Origin: Pseudomonas sp. CROZ-RG-20F-R04-15
Lineage (GTDB): Bacteria > Pseudomonadota > Gammaproteobacteria > Pseudomonadales > Pseudomonadaceae
Assembly: GCF_022662375.1 (NCBI RefSeq)
Contig: NZ_JAKNQL010000010.1
Span: 204,733 to 268,732, forward strand
Reading direction: 5' to 3'
Length of the DNA stretch: 64,000 nt
The notes beneath the pieces were generated by a model. It made no database searches and had not been told where the DNA came from. It was given only the letters and a program-made list of their open reading frames with translations. Within the stretch, counting starts at the first letter, position 1. Each line of letters begins with the position of its first letter. Below are positions 41,415 to 50,146 of this stretch, one piece after another. A program made the translations under genes and the position numbers.

Positions 41415-41427
41415 GTGTATGATACAC
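41415..41427. promoter_or_regulatory. Palindrome in the crc/pyrE intergenic region
   Basis: GTGTATGATACAC is a perfect 6-bp inverted repeat around one base. It contains TATGAT on one strand and TATCAT on the other, so it could supply overlapping -10 elements or a protein-binding site for the divergent genes. No clear -35 was found. Confidence 0.4.
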
Positions 41428-41473
41428 GGCGTCAAGCTAATTAGCTAAATCCGTGGTATTTGGGGTTTTTTTC

Positions 41474-42118
41474 ATGCAAGCGTATCAGCGCGATTTCATT
41501 CGTTTTGCCATCGATCGCGGCGTTTTGCGCTTCGGTGAGTTCACCCTGAAGTCCGGGCGCACCAGTCCTTACTTCTTCAATGCCGGCCTGTTCAACTCGG
41601 GTTCGGCCCTGGCGCAGCTGGGGCGTTTCTACGCGGCAGCCATCGCTGAGAGCGGCATTCCTTTCGACGTTCTGTTCGGCCCGGCCTACAAAGGCATCCC
41701 GTTGGCGGCGACCACCGCTGTGGCACTGGCCGAGCATCACGACCGTGATCTGCCATGGTGCTTCAACCGCAAGGAAGCCAAGGCCCACGGCGAAGGCGGC
41801 AGCCTGGTCGGCGCGCCACTGACTGGCGATGTGCTGATCATTGATGACGTGATCACGGCCGGTACGGCAATCCGCGAAGTGATGCAGATCATCGCTTCCC
41901 AGGACGGTGCCAAGGCTGCGGGCGTGCTGATTGCGCTGAACCGTCAGGAGCGTGGCAACGGTGAGTTGTCGGCCATTCAGGAAGTCGAGCGTGATTTCGG
42001 TATCCCGGTGATCAGCATTGTTTCGCTGAACCAGGTGCTGGAATTCCTTGCCGATGATCCGCAGCTCAAGCAGCACCTGCCAGCCGTGGAAGCCTACCGC
42101 GCGCAGTTCGGCGTCTGA
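41474..42118 (+). CDS. pyrE: Orotate phosphoribosyltransferase
   Basis: 214 residues starting MQAYQRDFIRFAIDRGVLRFGEFTLKSGRTSPYFFNAG. The PRPP-binding motif is VLIIDDVITAGTA. Lys residues of the mobile loop are in NRKEAKAHGEGG. The enzyme joins orotate to PRPP in UMP synthesis. The ATG at 41474 is preferred to the in-frame GTG at 41453. Confidence 0.96.
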   Translation: MQAYQRDFIRFAIDRGVLRFGEFTLKSGRTSPYFFNAGLFNSGSALAQLGRFYAAAIAESGIPFDVLFGPAYKGIPLAATTAVALAEHHDRDLPWCFNRKEAKAHGEGGSLVGAPLTGDVLIIDDVITAGTAIREVMQIIASQDGAKAAGVLIALNRQERGNGELSAIQEVERDFGIPVISIVSLNQVLEFLADDPQLKQHLPAVEAYRAQFGV

Positions 42119-42130
42119 CACACCTTCCCA

Positions 42131-42210
42131 AGGAGCTGCCGCAGGCTGCGATCTTTTGATTTTAGCATTTGAGAGCAAGATCAGAAGATCGCAGCCTTCG
42201 GCAGCTCCTA
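42131..42210. repeat. REP pair of the GATCGCAG type
   Basis: AGGAGCTGCCGCAGGCTGCGATC and GATCGCAGCCTTCGGCAGCTCCT form a large inverted repeat after pyrE. A similar pair lies at 44825-44902. Confidence 0.9.
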
Positions 42211-42243
42211 CACAGAAGGGGTGCAGATTCTGAGGTTGCCGGC

Positions 42244-42284
42244 AAAAAAAGACCCCGCTCAGCCAGGCTGAGCGGGGTTTTTTT
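42244..42284. terminator. Bidirectional terminator between pyrE and argB
   Basis: ACCCCGCTCAGCC and AGGCTGAGCGGGGT pair in a stem of about 13 bp, with an A-run before and a T-run after. It serves both convergent genes. Confidence 0.92.
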
Positions 42285-42298
42285 GTTTACGCCAGTGC

Positions 42299-43204
42299 TT
42301 ATGGGCGCTTGCGGTTGCTGATCAGCGTACCCACACCGGTGTCGGTGAAGATTTCCAGCAGGATCGCGTTCGGTACACGACCGTCGATGATCAACGAGCT
42401 GCCCACGCCGCCCTGAACCGCTTCCAGCGCGCAACGGATCTTCGGCAGCATGCCGCCGTAGATGGTGCCGTCGGCGATCAGATCGTCGACTTGCTGCGTG
42501 CTCAAGCCGGTCAATACGGTGCCCGACTTGTCCATCAGGCCGGCGATGTTGGTCAGCAACATCAGCTTCTCGGCTTTCAGTGCCTCGGCGACTTTACCGG
42601 CCACCAGATCGGCGTTGATGTTGTACGACTCTCCGTTCTCACCGACGCCGATCGGCGCAATCACCGGGATGAAATTGCCTTTGACCAGCAGGTTCAGCAG
42701 TTCGGTGTTGATGCCGACTACTTCGCCAACGTGGCCGATGTCGATGATTTCCGGCTGGGTCATCTCCGGGGTCTGGCGGGTCACCGTGAGCTTCTTCGCG
42801 CGAATCAGCCCGGCGTCTTTGCCGGTCAGGCCGATGGCGCTGCCACCGTGGCGGTTGATCAGGTTGACGATGCTCTTGTTGACCTGGCCGCCGAGGACCA
42901 TTTCCACCACGTCCATGGTCGCAGCGTCGGTGACGCGCATGCCATCGACGAAGTGGCTTTCGATCGACAGGCGCTTGAGCAGATCACCGATCTGCGGGCC
43001 GCCACCGTGCACGACCACCGGGTTGATGCCGACGGCTTTCATCAGCACGATGTCGCGGGCGAAGCCGGTTTTCAGCTCCTCGCTTTCCATCGCGTTGCCG
43101 CCGTATTTGATCACCAGGGTCTTGCCGACATAGCGTCGGATGTAAGGCAGCGCTTCGGACAGGACCTTGGCAGTGTTGGCGGCGGCATCGCGTTCGAGGG
43201 TCAT
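42299..43204 (-). CDS. argB: Acetylglutamate kinase
   Basis: 301 residues. The N-terminal KTLVIKYGGNAM holds the ATP-binding lysine and glycine loop. Other motifs are VVHGGGPQIG, DGMRVTDAATMDVVEMVLGGQVNK and PVIAPIGVGENGESYNINADLVAG. It phosphorylates N-acetylglutamate, the second step of arginine synthesis, and is usually inhibited by arginine. The N-terminal extension (DAAANTAKVLSEALPYIRRYVG) is the type seen in arginine-sensitive forms. It lies 17 bases after algC. Confidence 0.96.
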   Translation of the reverse strand: MTLERDAAANTAKVLSEALPYIRRYVGKTLVIKYGGNAMESEELKTGFARDIVLMKAVGINPVVVHGGGPQIGDLLKRLSIESHFVDGMRVTDAATMDVVEMVLGGQVNKSIVNLINRHGGSAIGLTGKDAGLIRAKKLTVTRQTPEMTQPEIIDIGHVGEVVGINTELLNLLVKGNFIPVIAPIGVGENGESYNINADLVAGKVAEALKAEKLMLLTNIAGLMDKSGTVLTGLSTQQVDDLIADGTIYGGMLPKIRCALEAVQGGVGSSLIIDGRVPNAILLEIFTDTGVGTLISNRKRP

Positions 43205-43221
43205 TCAGGGCTCCGGGTGGA

Positions 43222-44619
43222 TCAGAACGGTAGTTGGAGATCAGGTGCAACGCGTTTCAATTGGGCGTGGAACACGTCCTTGATGCGCTGTAATTCAGCC
43301 TCGTCATCGGCCTCGAAGCGCAGCACCAGCACCGGTGTGGTGTTGGATGCGCGCACCAGGCCCCAGCCTTTGGCGTAGTCGACTCGCACGCCGTCGATGG
43401 TGGTCAGGTCAGCGCCTGCGCCCCACTGTGCGTCATGCAGTGCATCAATGATGCTGAATTTGCTCTCTTCGGTCACATGGATATTGATTTCCGGCGTAGA
43501 AATATCATTCGGGAAGGTCGCAAACAGCTCTTCCGCAGTGGATTTTTCCTTGCTGAGGATCTCCAGCAGTCGTGCGGCGCTGTAGATGCCGTCGTCGAAA
43601 CCGAACCAGCGCTCCTTGAAGAAGATGTGCCCGCTCATTTCCCCGGCCAACAGCGCGCCGGATTGTTTCATTTTCTTTTTGATCAACGAATGACCGGTCT
43701 TCCACATTAGCGGTCGGCCGCCGTATTCCTTGATCAGCGGCACCAGACGACGGGTGCATTTGACGTCGAAGATGATTTCCGCGTCCGGATTACGCGCCAC
43801 GACGTCACGGGCGAACAGCATCAGCAGGCGATCGGGGTAGACGATGCTGCCGGTGTTGGTCACCACGCCGACACGGTCGCCGTCACCGTCGAACGCCAGG
43901 CCAATGTCGGCGTTGGTTTCCTTGACCTTGGCGATCAGGTCGACGAGGTTTTCAGGCTTGCCCGGGTCCGGGTGGTGGTTCGGGAAGTTGCCGTCGACGT
44001 CGCAGAACAGCGGGATGACTTCGCAGTTCAGCGCTTCGATCAGTTGCGGAGCGATCACACCTGCCGCGCCGTTGCCGCAGTCGACCACGACTTTCATGCG
44101 CCGCGCCAGTTTGATGTCCTGGACGATTTCGGTGTTGTAGCGGTCGAGGATTTCGACTTGGGTGACGCTGCCCGTGCCGCTGCTCAGGTTGTTGCTCTTG
44201 AGGCGCTCGTGCAGGGCCTGAATCTGTTCGTTGGCGAGGGTGTCGCCGGCGATGACGATCTTGAAGCCGTTGTAGTTCGACGGATTGTGGCTGCCGGTGA
44301 GCATGACCCCGGACTTGCCCGCCAGGACGTTGGCGGCGTAGTACAGCGCCGGCGTCGGCACCAGACCGACATCGCTGACGTGGCAGCCGCTCTCGGCAAT
44401 ACCGCGAATCAGCTCTGCAACCAGCTCCGGGCCGGACAGTCGACCGTCACGACCGACGGACACGTTCGGCTCACCTTGCGCCAGGCTCTGCGAGCCTATG
44501 GCGCGGCCGATCCAGTAGGCGGTTTCGGCATTGAGGAATTCCGGCACGGTGCCGCGAATGTCATAGGCGCGGAAAATGCTGTCGGGCAGCGTCGGGGCAA
44601 TCTTGGCTGGGGTGCTCAT
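43222..44619 (-). CDS. algC: Phosphomannomutase/phosphoglucomutase AlgC
   Basis: 465 residues. The phosphoserine loop is TGSHNP with Ser110. The metal loop is DGDGDR, the sugar-binding loop includes GEMSGHIFF, and the phosphate-binding end is RASNTTPVLVLRFE. AlgC interconverts mannose and glucose 1- and 6-phosphates for alginate, LPS core, Psl-type polysaccharides and rhamnolipid synthesis. It sits between dut and argB as in P. aeruginosa, with a REP pair between it and dut. Confidence 0.96.
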   Translation of the reverse strand: MSTPAKIAPTLPDSIFRAYDIRGTVPEFLNAETAYWIGRAIGSQSLAQGEPNVSVGRDGRLSGPELVAELIRGIAESGCHVSDVGLVPTPALYYAANVLAGKSGVMLTGSHNPSNYNGFKIVIAGDTLANEQIQALHERLKSNNLSSGTGSVTQVEILDRYNTEIVQDIKLARRMKVVVDCGNGAAGVIAPQLIEALNCEVIPLFCDVDGNFPNHHPDPGKPENLVDLIAKVKETNADIGLAFDGDGDRVGVVTNTGSIVYPDRLLMLFARDVVARNPDAEIIFDVKCTRRLVPLIKEYGGRPLMWKTGHSLIKKKMKQSGALLAGEMSGHIFFKERWFGFDDGIYSAARLLEILSKEKSTAEELFATFPNDISTPEINIHVTEESKFSIIDALHDAQWGAGADLTTIDGVRVDYAKGWGLVRASNTTPVLVLRFEADDEAELQRIKDVFHAQLKRVAPDLQLPF

Positions 44620-44822
44620 CTACGGAAATGCTCCATCTCGAAAGTGGCGGGACAGACCGACGAATCGTTCGACGGCAGGCTCAAACTGAAGGGTATGACG
44701 GCGTTTTCCACAGAGAGTTCGTGGTGTGAAAGGGCCATGACGCCTCGCCTGGCGTGGCTTTCGGCCGGCAAAACCTTGATTTTCGGTGTTAAAACCTGTC
44801 GCTGAAACTGCACAAATTTACC

Positions 44823-44904
44823 CTGTAGGAACTGCCGAAGGCTGCGATCTTTTGATCTTGATCTTGAAAATAAAAAGATCGCAGCCTGCGGCAGCTCCTA
44901 CAGG
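44823..44904. repeat. REP pair of the GATCGCAG type
   Basis: CTGTAGGAACTGCCGAAGGCTGCGATC and GATCGCAGCCTGCGGCAGCTCCTACAG are inverted around a short AT-rich loop between dut and algC. It may weaken read-through between the two genes. Confidence 0.9.
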
Positions 44905-44916
44905 ATATTCATCTGA

Positions 44917-45372
44917 TTACTTGGTGCCGGTGTGGCCAAATCCGCCGGTGCCGCGTTCGGTTTCGACGAACTCTTCGACCATTTCGAAGTGCGCCTGCAC
45001 CACCGGTACCAGCACCAGTTGCGCCAGACGTTCGCCGACGGTCATGGTGAAATCGCTCTGGCCACGGTTCCAGCAGGACACCATTAGCGGGCCCTGGTAA
45101 TCGGAGTCGATCAAACCGACGAGATTGCCCAGCACGATGCCGTGCTTATGGCCCATGCCCGAGCGCGGCAGGATCAGTGCGGCGAGGTTCGGGTCACCGA
45201 TGTAGACCGACAGACCGGTGGGGATCAGCACGGTTTCACCCGGTTTGATCACGATGTCCTGATCCAGCATGGCGCGCAGGTCGAGGCCGGCGGAGCCCGG
45301 GGTGGCGTATTGCGGCAGCGGGAATTCAGTACCGATTCGTGGGTCGAGGATCTTGGCTTGCAAAGCGTGCAT
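44917..45372 (-). CDS. dut: dUTP diphosphatase
   Basis: 151 residues with the five dUTPase motifs: GSAGLDLRA, PRSGMGHKHG, GLIDSDYQGPL, GERLAQLVLVP and the C-terminal RGTGGFGHTG that closes over the active site. It hydrolyses dUTP to dUMP, keeping uracil out of DNA and feeding dTMP synthesis. Starts 5 bases after coaBC. Confidence 0.96.
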   Translation of the reverse strand: MHALQAKILDPRIGTEFPLPQYATPGSAGLDLRAMLDQDIVIKPGETVLIPTGLSVYIGDPNLAALILPRSGMGHKHGIVLGNLVGLIDSDYQGPLMVSCWNRGQSDFTMTVGERLAQLVLVPVVQAHFEMVEEFVETERGTGGFGHTGTK

Positions 45373-45377
45373 GTAAA

Positions 45378-46586
45378 TTAAACCTGGTTCAGACGTTCGG
45401 CGATAAAAGTGACCAGTTGGCGAGCGATCTTGCTCTTGCTGGTCTGGGCGAAAACCGTGGCGTGCAGCGCACGGTCAATCACGCTGCAGGCGTTTTCTTC
45501 GCTGTTGAAACCGATGCTCGGGTTGGCGACGTCGTTGGCGACGATCAAATCGAGATTCTTGTCCTTCAGCTTGCGTGCAGCGTAGTCGAGCAGGTGTTCG
45601 GTCTCGGCGGCAAAGCCGACACTGAACGGACGGTCGGGACGGGTCGCGATGGTGGCCAGAATGTCTGGATTGCGCACCATTTGCAGGACGAAGCCGTCGC
45701 CGCTCGTAGGGTCTTTCTTCAATTTCTGCGGGGCAACGACTTCCGGGCGGTAGTCCGCTACGGCTGCCGAGGCGATGAACACGTCGCACGGGATCGCCGA
45801 TTCGCAAGCCGCGAGCATGTCGCGGGCACTGACTACGTCGATGCGCGTGACGCGATCTGGCGTTGGCAGGTGCACTGGGCCGCTGATCAGGGTCACGCGG
45901 GCGCCGGCCTCAACCGCAGCTTCGGCGAGGGCGAAGCCCATTTTGCCGGAGCTGTGGTTGGTGATGTAGCGCACCGGGTCGATGTTTTCCTGGGTCGGGC
46001 CGGCAGTAATCACCACGTGCTTGCCGGTCAGTGCCTGGCGCTGGAAGCAGTCCGCCGCGCATTGCGCCAGATCGGTGGCTTCCATCATGCGGCCCATGCC
46101 GACGTCGCCGCAGGCCTGACTGCCAGATGCCGGGCCGAAGGTCTTCAGCCCACGGCTTTCCAGGAGTTGCAGGTTGGCCTGGGTCGCCGGGTCGCGCCAC
46201 ATCGCCTGATTCATCGCCGGAGCAACGGCGACGACAGCGTCGGTGGCCAGCACCAAGGTGGTCAGCAAATCGTTGGCGATGCCTTGAGCCAGACGGGCGA
46301 TCAGGTCGGCGGTGGCCGGGGCGATCAGCACCAGATCGGCCCACTTGGCCAGCTCGATGTGGCCCATTGCGGCTTCTGCGGCCGGGTCGAGCAAGTCGAG
46401 GTGCACCGGGTGGCCGGACAAGGCCTGCATGGTCAGCGGGGTGATGAACTCGGCGCCGCCATGGGTCATGACCACGCGCACTTCGGCGCCCTGGTCGATC
46501 AGGCGACGAACCAGATCAGCGCTCTTGTAGGCCGCGATGCCGCCGCCGACGCCCAGAACGATGCGTTTCCGATACAGCCGCTGCAT
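45378..46586 (-). CDS. coaBC: Bifunctional phosphopantothenoylcysteine decarboxylase/synthetase CoaBC
   Basis: 402 residues from ATG at 46586 (MQRLYRKRIVLGVGGGIAAYKSADLVRRL). The N-terminal half is the FMN-dependent decarboxylase (CoaC), with APAMNQAMW and GFGPASGSQACGDVGMGRM. The C-terminal half is the CTP-dependent ligase (CoaB), with VVITAGPTQENIDPVRYITNHSSGKMGFALA. It makes phosphopantetheine for coenzyme A. A frame reaching 46652 is not supported. It is divergent from radC. Confidence 0.95.
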   Translation of the reverse strand: MQRLYRKRIVLGVGGGIAAYKSADLVRRLIDQGAEVRVVMTHGGAEFITPLTMQALSGHPVHLDLLDPAAEAAMGHIELAKWADLVLIAPATADLIARLAQGIANDLLTTLVLATDAVVAVAPAMNQAMWRDPATQANLQLLESRGLKTFGPASGSQACGDVGMGRMMEATDLAQCAADCFQRQALTGKHVVITAGPTQENIDPVRYITNHSSGKMGFALAEAAVEAGARVTLISGPVHLPTPDRVTRIDVVSARDMLAACESAIPCDVFIASAAVADYRPEVVAPQKLKKDPTSGDGFVLQMVRNPDILATIATRPDRPFSVGFAAETEHLLDYAARKLKDKNLDLIVANDVANPSIGFNSEENACSVIDRALHATVFAQTSKSKIARQLVTFIAERLNQV

Positions 46587-46720
46587 AGGTCTGCCTTTCA
46601 TTTCGTTGATGACTGCGGTGCGATGCCCCCTCCCCAGGGTTGAATCGACCACAAAAAAGATGGGCTACGATATCACAGCGACCGCTACGGAACAGCGGCG
46701 CCCACAGACAGGGAATGTGT

Positions 46721-47395
46721 ATGAGTATTCGCGATTGGCCTGCGGCGGAACGGCCGCGGGAAAGGTTGTTGGAACACGGTGCAGCGAGCCTTTCGGACGC
46801 TGAGTTATTGGCCATTTTTCTGCGTACCGGATTGCCCGGAATAAGCGCTGTCGACCTGGCGCGCAATCTGTTGACTCAATTCGGTAGCCTGCGTTTGCTG
46901 CTTGAGGCCGATCAGGACGCATTCAGCAAACAATTGGGGCTCGGGCCGGCAAAGTTTGCGCAACTGCAAGCTGCTCAGGAAATGAACAGGCGACATCTGG
47001 CTGAGAAATCACGGCAGAAACCCGCCCTGGAAAACCCTCAGGTCGTTCGCGATTATCTGAAATCGATGCTGCGTCACGAACCGCATGAGGTGTTTGGTTG
47101 CCTGTTTCTCGACTCCAAACATCAAGTATTGACCTTCGAGATACTGTTTCGCGGCTCCATCGACAACACCAGCGTGCATCCCCGCGAGGTGGTTAAACGA
47201 TGTTTGGCCAATAACGCGGCGGCGCTGATCCTGTGCCACAACCATCCATCGGGGAATACCGACCCCAGTCAGGCAGATCGGCTGCTGACCAAGCGTCTGC
47301 AAAAGGCGCTGGAGCTGATTGATGTGCGGGTTCTGGATCACTTCATTGTCGGCGATGGTGAGCCGCTGTCGATGGCGGAGTGCGGCTGGATGTAG
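46721..47395 (+). CDS. radC: RadC/JAB-domain protein
   Basis: 224 residues from ATG at 46721, preceded by GGGA. An N-terminal helix-hairpin-helix region (SDAELLAIFLRTGLPGISAVDLARNLL) precedes the JAB/MPN metalloprotease-like domain with LFRGSIDNTSVHPREVVKRCLANNAAALILCHNHPSG. The HNHPSG and the following Asp are metal ligands. It was once linked to DNA repair, but its biochemical role is unclear. Confidence 0.94.
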   Translation: MSIRDWPAAERPRERLLEHGAASLSDAELLAIFLRTGLPGISAVDLARNLLTQFGSLRLLLEADQDAFSKQLGLGPAKFAQLQAAQEMNRRHLAEKSRQKPALENPQVVRDYLKSMLRHEPHEVFGCLFLDSKHQVLTFEILFRGSIDNTSVHPREVVKRCLANNAAALILCHNHPSGNTDPSQADRLLTKRLQKALELIDVRVLDHFIVGDGEPLSMAECGWM

Positions 47396-47420
47396 TTCTC
47401 AGGGACAAACGCTAAACCTC

Positions 47421-47510
47421 TGTGGGAGCGAGCCTGCTCGCGAAGGCGGTGTGTCAGTCAGCACTTTTGTTACTGACGGACCGCTTTCGCGAGCAGGCTC
47501 GCTCCCACAT
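47421..47510. repeat. REP pair (BIME)
   Basis: TGTGGGAGCGAGCCTGCTCGCGA and its inverse lie about 45 bases apart between radC and a convergent transporter gene. Confidence 0.9.
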
Positions 47511-47530
47511 TGGGAACTATGCAGGCAAGG

Positions 47531-49117
47531 TTATTTGAGGTTGACCTTGGAATAGTCCTGCCGGCCAAACGGGCTTACCGAGTAACCCTGCACATCCTTA
47601 CGCGTCAGCGCGTAGGCAGTCGGGTGCGCCAGTGGCAGCCACAACGCCTGCTGCTGAATCTGCGCCTGCGCCTGCTCGTACAATTTGGTGCGCACACCTT
47701 GTTCGCTGGTGGTCTTGCCGGCGCTGATCAGCTTGTCCAGATCGGCATTGCAGTATCGCGCGAAGTTGGTGCCCGACTTGACCGCGGCGCAGGAAAACTG
47801 CGGCGTGAGGAAGTTGTCCGGGTCGCCATTATCGCCGGCCCAACCCATGAACAGCAGATCATGCTCGCCGGCCTTGGCGCGGCGAATCAGCTCGCCCCAC
47901 TCGATCACACGGATTTCCGCCTGAATGCCGATTTCCGCCAGATCCGACTGCAACATCTGTGCGCCCAGGCTCGGATTCGGATTGAGCAGGCTGCCTGACG
48001 GACGCGTCCAGATGGTGGTCTGGAAGCCGTCCTTCAAACCGGCCTTGGCCAGCAGCGCCTTGGCTTTGGCGACATCGTGCGGATACCCCGGCAGGTTCTT
48101 CGCGTAACTCCAGGTGTTTGGCGGGTAAGGGCCGTTGGCGGCTTCAGCGGTGTCTTCGAACACAGCCTTGATGTAGTTGGCCTTGTCGAAGGCGAGGTTG
48201 ATCGCCTGACGCACTTCCGGCTTGTCCAGCGGCGGATGCTGACTGTTGATGCCGACGAATGCGGTCATGAACGCGTCAGTCTTTTCGACTTTCAGTGTCG
48301 GCTCTTTCAATGCGGCCTGTACGTCGAGAGGCTTCGGCGACAGGGCGATCTGGCATTCGTTACGTCGCAGCTTTTGCAGGCGCACGTTGGCATCCGGGGT
48401 GATGGCGAAGATCAACGGATCCACCGCAGGCTTGCCACCGAAGTAGTCCGGGTTGGCCTTGTAACGGATCGCCGCGTCTTTCTGGAAGCGGTTGAACACG
48501 AACGGGCCAGTGCCGATCGGCTGGCTGTTGAGCTTGTCCGTCGCCCCGGCCTTCATCAGCTTGTCGGCGTATTCGGCGGAGTAGATCGAGGCGAAGCCCA
48601 TGCTCAAGGTCGCCAGGAACGTAGAGTCCGGGTGATCAAGGGTGAAGCGCACGGTCAGCGGATCAAGTGCGTCGATCTTCTTGATCAGTGCCGGTAACTG
48701 CATCGACTGGGCATGGGGGAAGCCACTCTGCGCGACCTTGTGCCATGGGTTGGCGGGGTCGAGCATGCGGTCGAAGCTGAATTTGACGTCTTCGGCGGTC
48801 AGCTCGCGGCTCGGCTTGAAGTACTCGGTCGTGTGAAATTTCACCTGCGGGTGCAGTTTGAACACGTAAGTCAGGCCATCGGTGCTGACTTCCCAGCTGT
48901 CGGCCAGGCTCGGCACGACTTTGCCGCTGGCGGTGTCGAAGTCCACCAGACGGTTCATCAGCACATCAGCCGAAGCGTTGGTGGTAGTCAGCGAGTTGTA
49001 TTGCACCACGTCGAACCCTTCCGGGCTGGCCTCGGTACAGACGCTCAGCGCGGCGGCCTCGGCCAGAGGGCTCAGCAGGAGCGGGGCGAGCAACAGGGGT
49101 AGGGCAGCGAGGCGCAT
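47531..49117 (-). CDS. ABC-transporter dipeptide/oligopeptide-binding protein (DppA-like)
   Basis: 528 residues with a signal peptide (LAALPLLLAPLLLSPLAEAAA). It belongs to the SBP_bac_5 family: LSVCTEASPEGFDVVQYNS, LADSWEVSTDGLTYVFKLHPQVKFHT, LTAEDVKFSFDRMLDPANPW, IGTGPFVFNRFQKDAAIRYKAN. These proteins bind di- or oligopeptides in the periplasm and deliver them to a permease. No permease or ATPase gene is next to it, so it is an orphan binding protein that must use a transporter encoded elsewhere. Confidence 0.92.
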   Translation of the reverse strand: MRLAALPLLLAPLLLSPLAEAAALSVCTEASPEGFDVVQYNSLTTTNASADVLMNRLVDFDTASGKVVPSLADSWEVSTDGLTYVFKLHPQVKFHTTEYFKPSRELTAEDVKFSFDRMLDPANPWHKVAQSGFPHAQSMQLPALIKKIDALDPLTVRFTLDHPDSTFLATLSMGFASIYSAEYADKLMKAGATDKLNSQPIGTGPFVFNRFQKDAAIRYKANPDYFGGKPAVDPLIFAITPDANVRLQKLRRNECQIALSPKPLDVQAALKEPTLKVEKTDAFMTAFVGINSQHPPLDKPEVRQAINLAFDKANYIKAVFEDTAEAANGPYPPNTWSYAKNLPGYPHDVAKAKALLAKAGLKDGFQTTIWTRPSGSLLNPNPSLGAQMLQSDLAEIGIQAEIRVIEWGELIRRAKAGEHDLLFMGWAGDNGDPDNFLTPQFSCAAVKSGTNFARYCNADLDKLISAGKTTSEQGVRTKLYEQAQAQIQQQALWLPLAHPTAYALTRKDVQGYSVSPFGRQDYSKVNLK

Positions 49118-49565
49118 GGTCGGTTTCCTTTTACAGATCGAAGGCCCATCTGCAAGTGCAGTCTGGAAAAGGCCTACCCTAGAGGGCTGGATTACAAATG
49201 ACTATCCCCTTTTTGTATTTTCGGGGCACAGTGATGGCAGTTTTTCAGACCACGGCGTCACGTTAAAAGTCGGAAACGCCTGCTCAGGCGATTTTCTGCG
49301 ACGAGTGGTAAAAATCGATGGCAGCCTTTATCCAAGGCGTTCGCGGGCTGAAAAAGCGCCTTTTTGTGGATTGATTGCACACCGAATGTTGTTGCACCCC
49401 AGTCTTTCTGGTATAAAGCAGCGCTCTTTTCTAGGGGCCCGGTTCCTTCACTGTAGGTGTAGCCGGTAAGACCTCTAAAGAAACGCGGCGCCTGGCGCCA
49501 AATGACTGAGAGATTAAGCGGCCAACCCATGCCGGGTTGGGCATGTGGTTTTAGAGGGCTGAGGC
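49118..49565. other. Intergenic region upstream of rpmB
   Basis: About 450 bases with no convincing gene. It holds a promoter-like element (49389-49417) and, further on, a GC-rich leader with the small inverted repeat AACCC-atgcc-GGGTT (49526-49540) before rpmB. Confidence 0.5.
49389..49417 (+). promoter_or_regulatory. Putative sigma-70 promoter of rpmB-rpmG
   Basis: TTGTTG (49389-49394), a 17-base spacer, and TATAAA (49412-49417) match the sigma-70 consensus well. The resulting leader would be about 140 bases, long enough for autogenous control. Confidence 0.6.
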
Positions 49566-49799
49566 ATGTCGAGAGTATGTCAAGTTACCGGTAAGGGTCC
49601 GGTGACTGGGAATAACATTTCCCACGCAAACAACAAAACCCGTCGTCGTTTCCTGCCGAACCTGCAGCATCACCGCTTCTGGGTTGAAGAAGAGAAACGT
49701 TTTGTGCGTCTGCGCGTATCTGCCAAAGGCATGCGTATCATCGACAAGCGTGGCATCACTGTCGTGCTCGCCGAACTTCGCCGCGATGGCAAGATTTAA
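49566..49799 (+). CDS. rpmB: 50S ribosomal protein L28
   Basis: 77 residues (MSRVCQVTGKGPVTGNNISH, then a basic NKTRRRFLPNLQHHRFW). This matches L28 over its full length. It is followed 11 bases later by rpmG, the usual pairing. Confidence 0.97.
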   Translation: MSRVCQVTGKGPVTGNNISHANNKTRRRFLPNLQHHRFWVEEEKRFVRLRVSAKGMRIIDKRGITVVLAELRRDGKI

Positions 49800-49810
49800 G
49801 GGAGTTAATC

Positions 49811-49966
49811 ATGCGTGAATTGATTCGTTTGATCTCGAGCGCCGGTACTGGTCACTTCTACACTACCGACAAGAACAAGCGTACTACCCCGGACAAAATC
49901 GAGATCAAGAAATATGATCCGGTTGTTCGCAAGCACGTGATCTACAAGGAAGGCAAAATCAAGTAA
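49811..49966 (+). CDS. rpmG: 50S ribosomal protein L33
   Basis: 51 residues, translated by hand from the ATG at 49811: MRELIRLISSAGTGHFYTTD and on to a terminal EGKIK before TAA at 49964-49966. This is a full-length L33 of the type without the zinc-binding CxxC pairs. It has GGGAG upstream and is co-transcribed with rpmB. Confidence 0.96.
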   Translation: MRELIRLISSAGTGHFYTTDKNKRTTPDKIEIKKYDPVVRKHVIYKEGKIK

Positions 49967-49986
49967 TTGATTTTTCCCGACTTACG

Positions 49987-50021
49987 AAAAAGGCCCGTAT
50001 CTCACGATACGGGCCTTTTTT
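49987..50021 (+). terminator. Terminator of rpmB-rpmG
   Basis: AAAAAGGCCCGTATC-TCAC-GATACGGGCCTTTTTT has an 11-bp GC-rich stem with a T-run, 20 bases after rpmG. Confidence 0.93.
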
Positions 50022-50057
50022 GTTGCCTTCAGATTTGCATCGCCTGTCCGGGCCTCT

Positions 50058-50119
50058 TCGCGAGCAGGCTCACTCCTACATTGGAATGCGGTCACCTGTA
50101 GGAGTGAGCCTGCTCGCGA
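50058..50119. repeat. REP pair
   Basis: TCGCGAGCAGGCTCACTCCTACA and TGTAGGAGTGAGCCTGCTCGCGA form an almost perfect inverted repeat after the ribosomal protein genes. Confidence 0.9.
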
Positions 50120-50146
50120 TAGGGCCGGATCAGCCAGCGAAAATCC

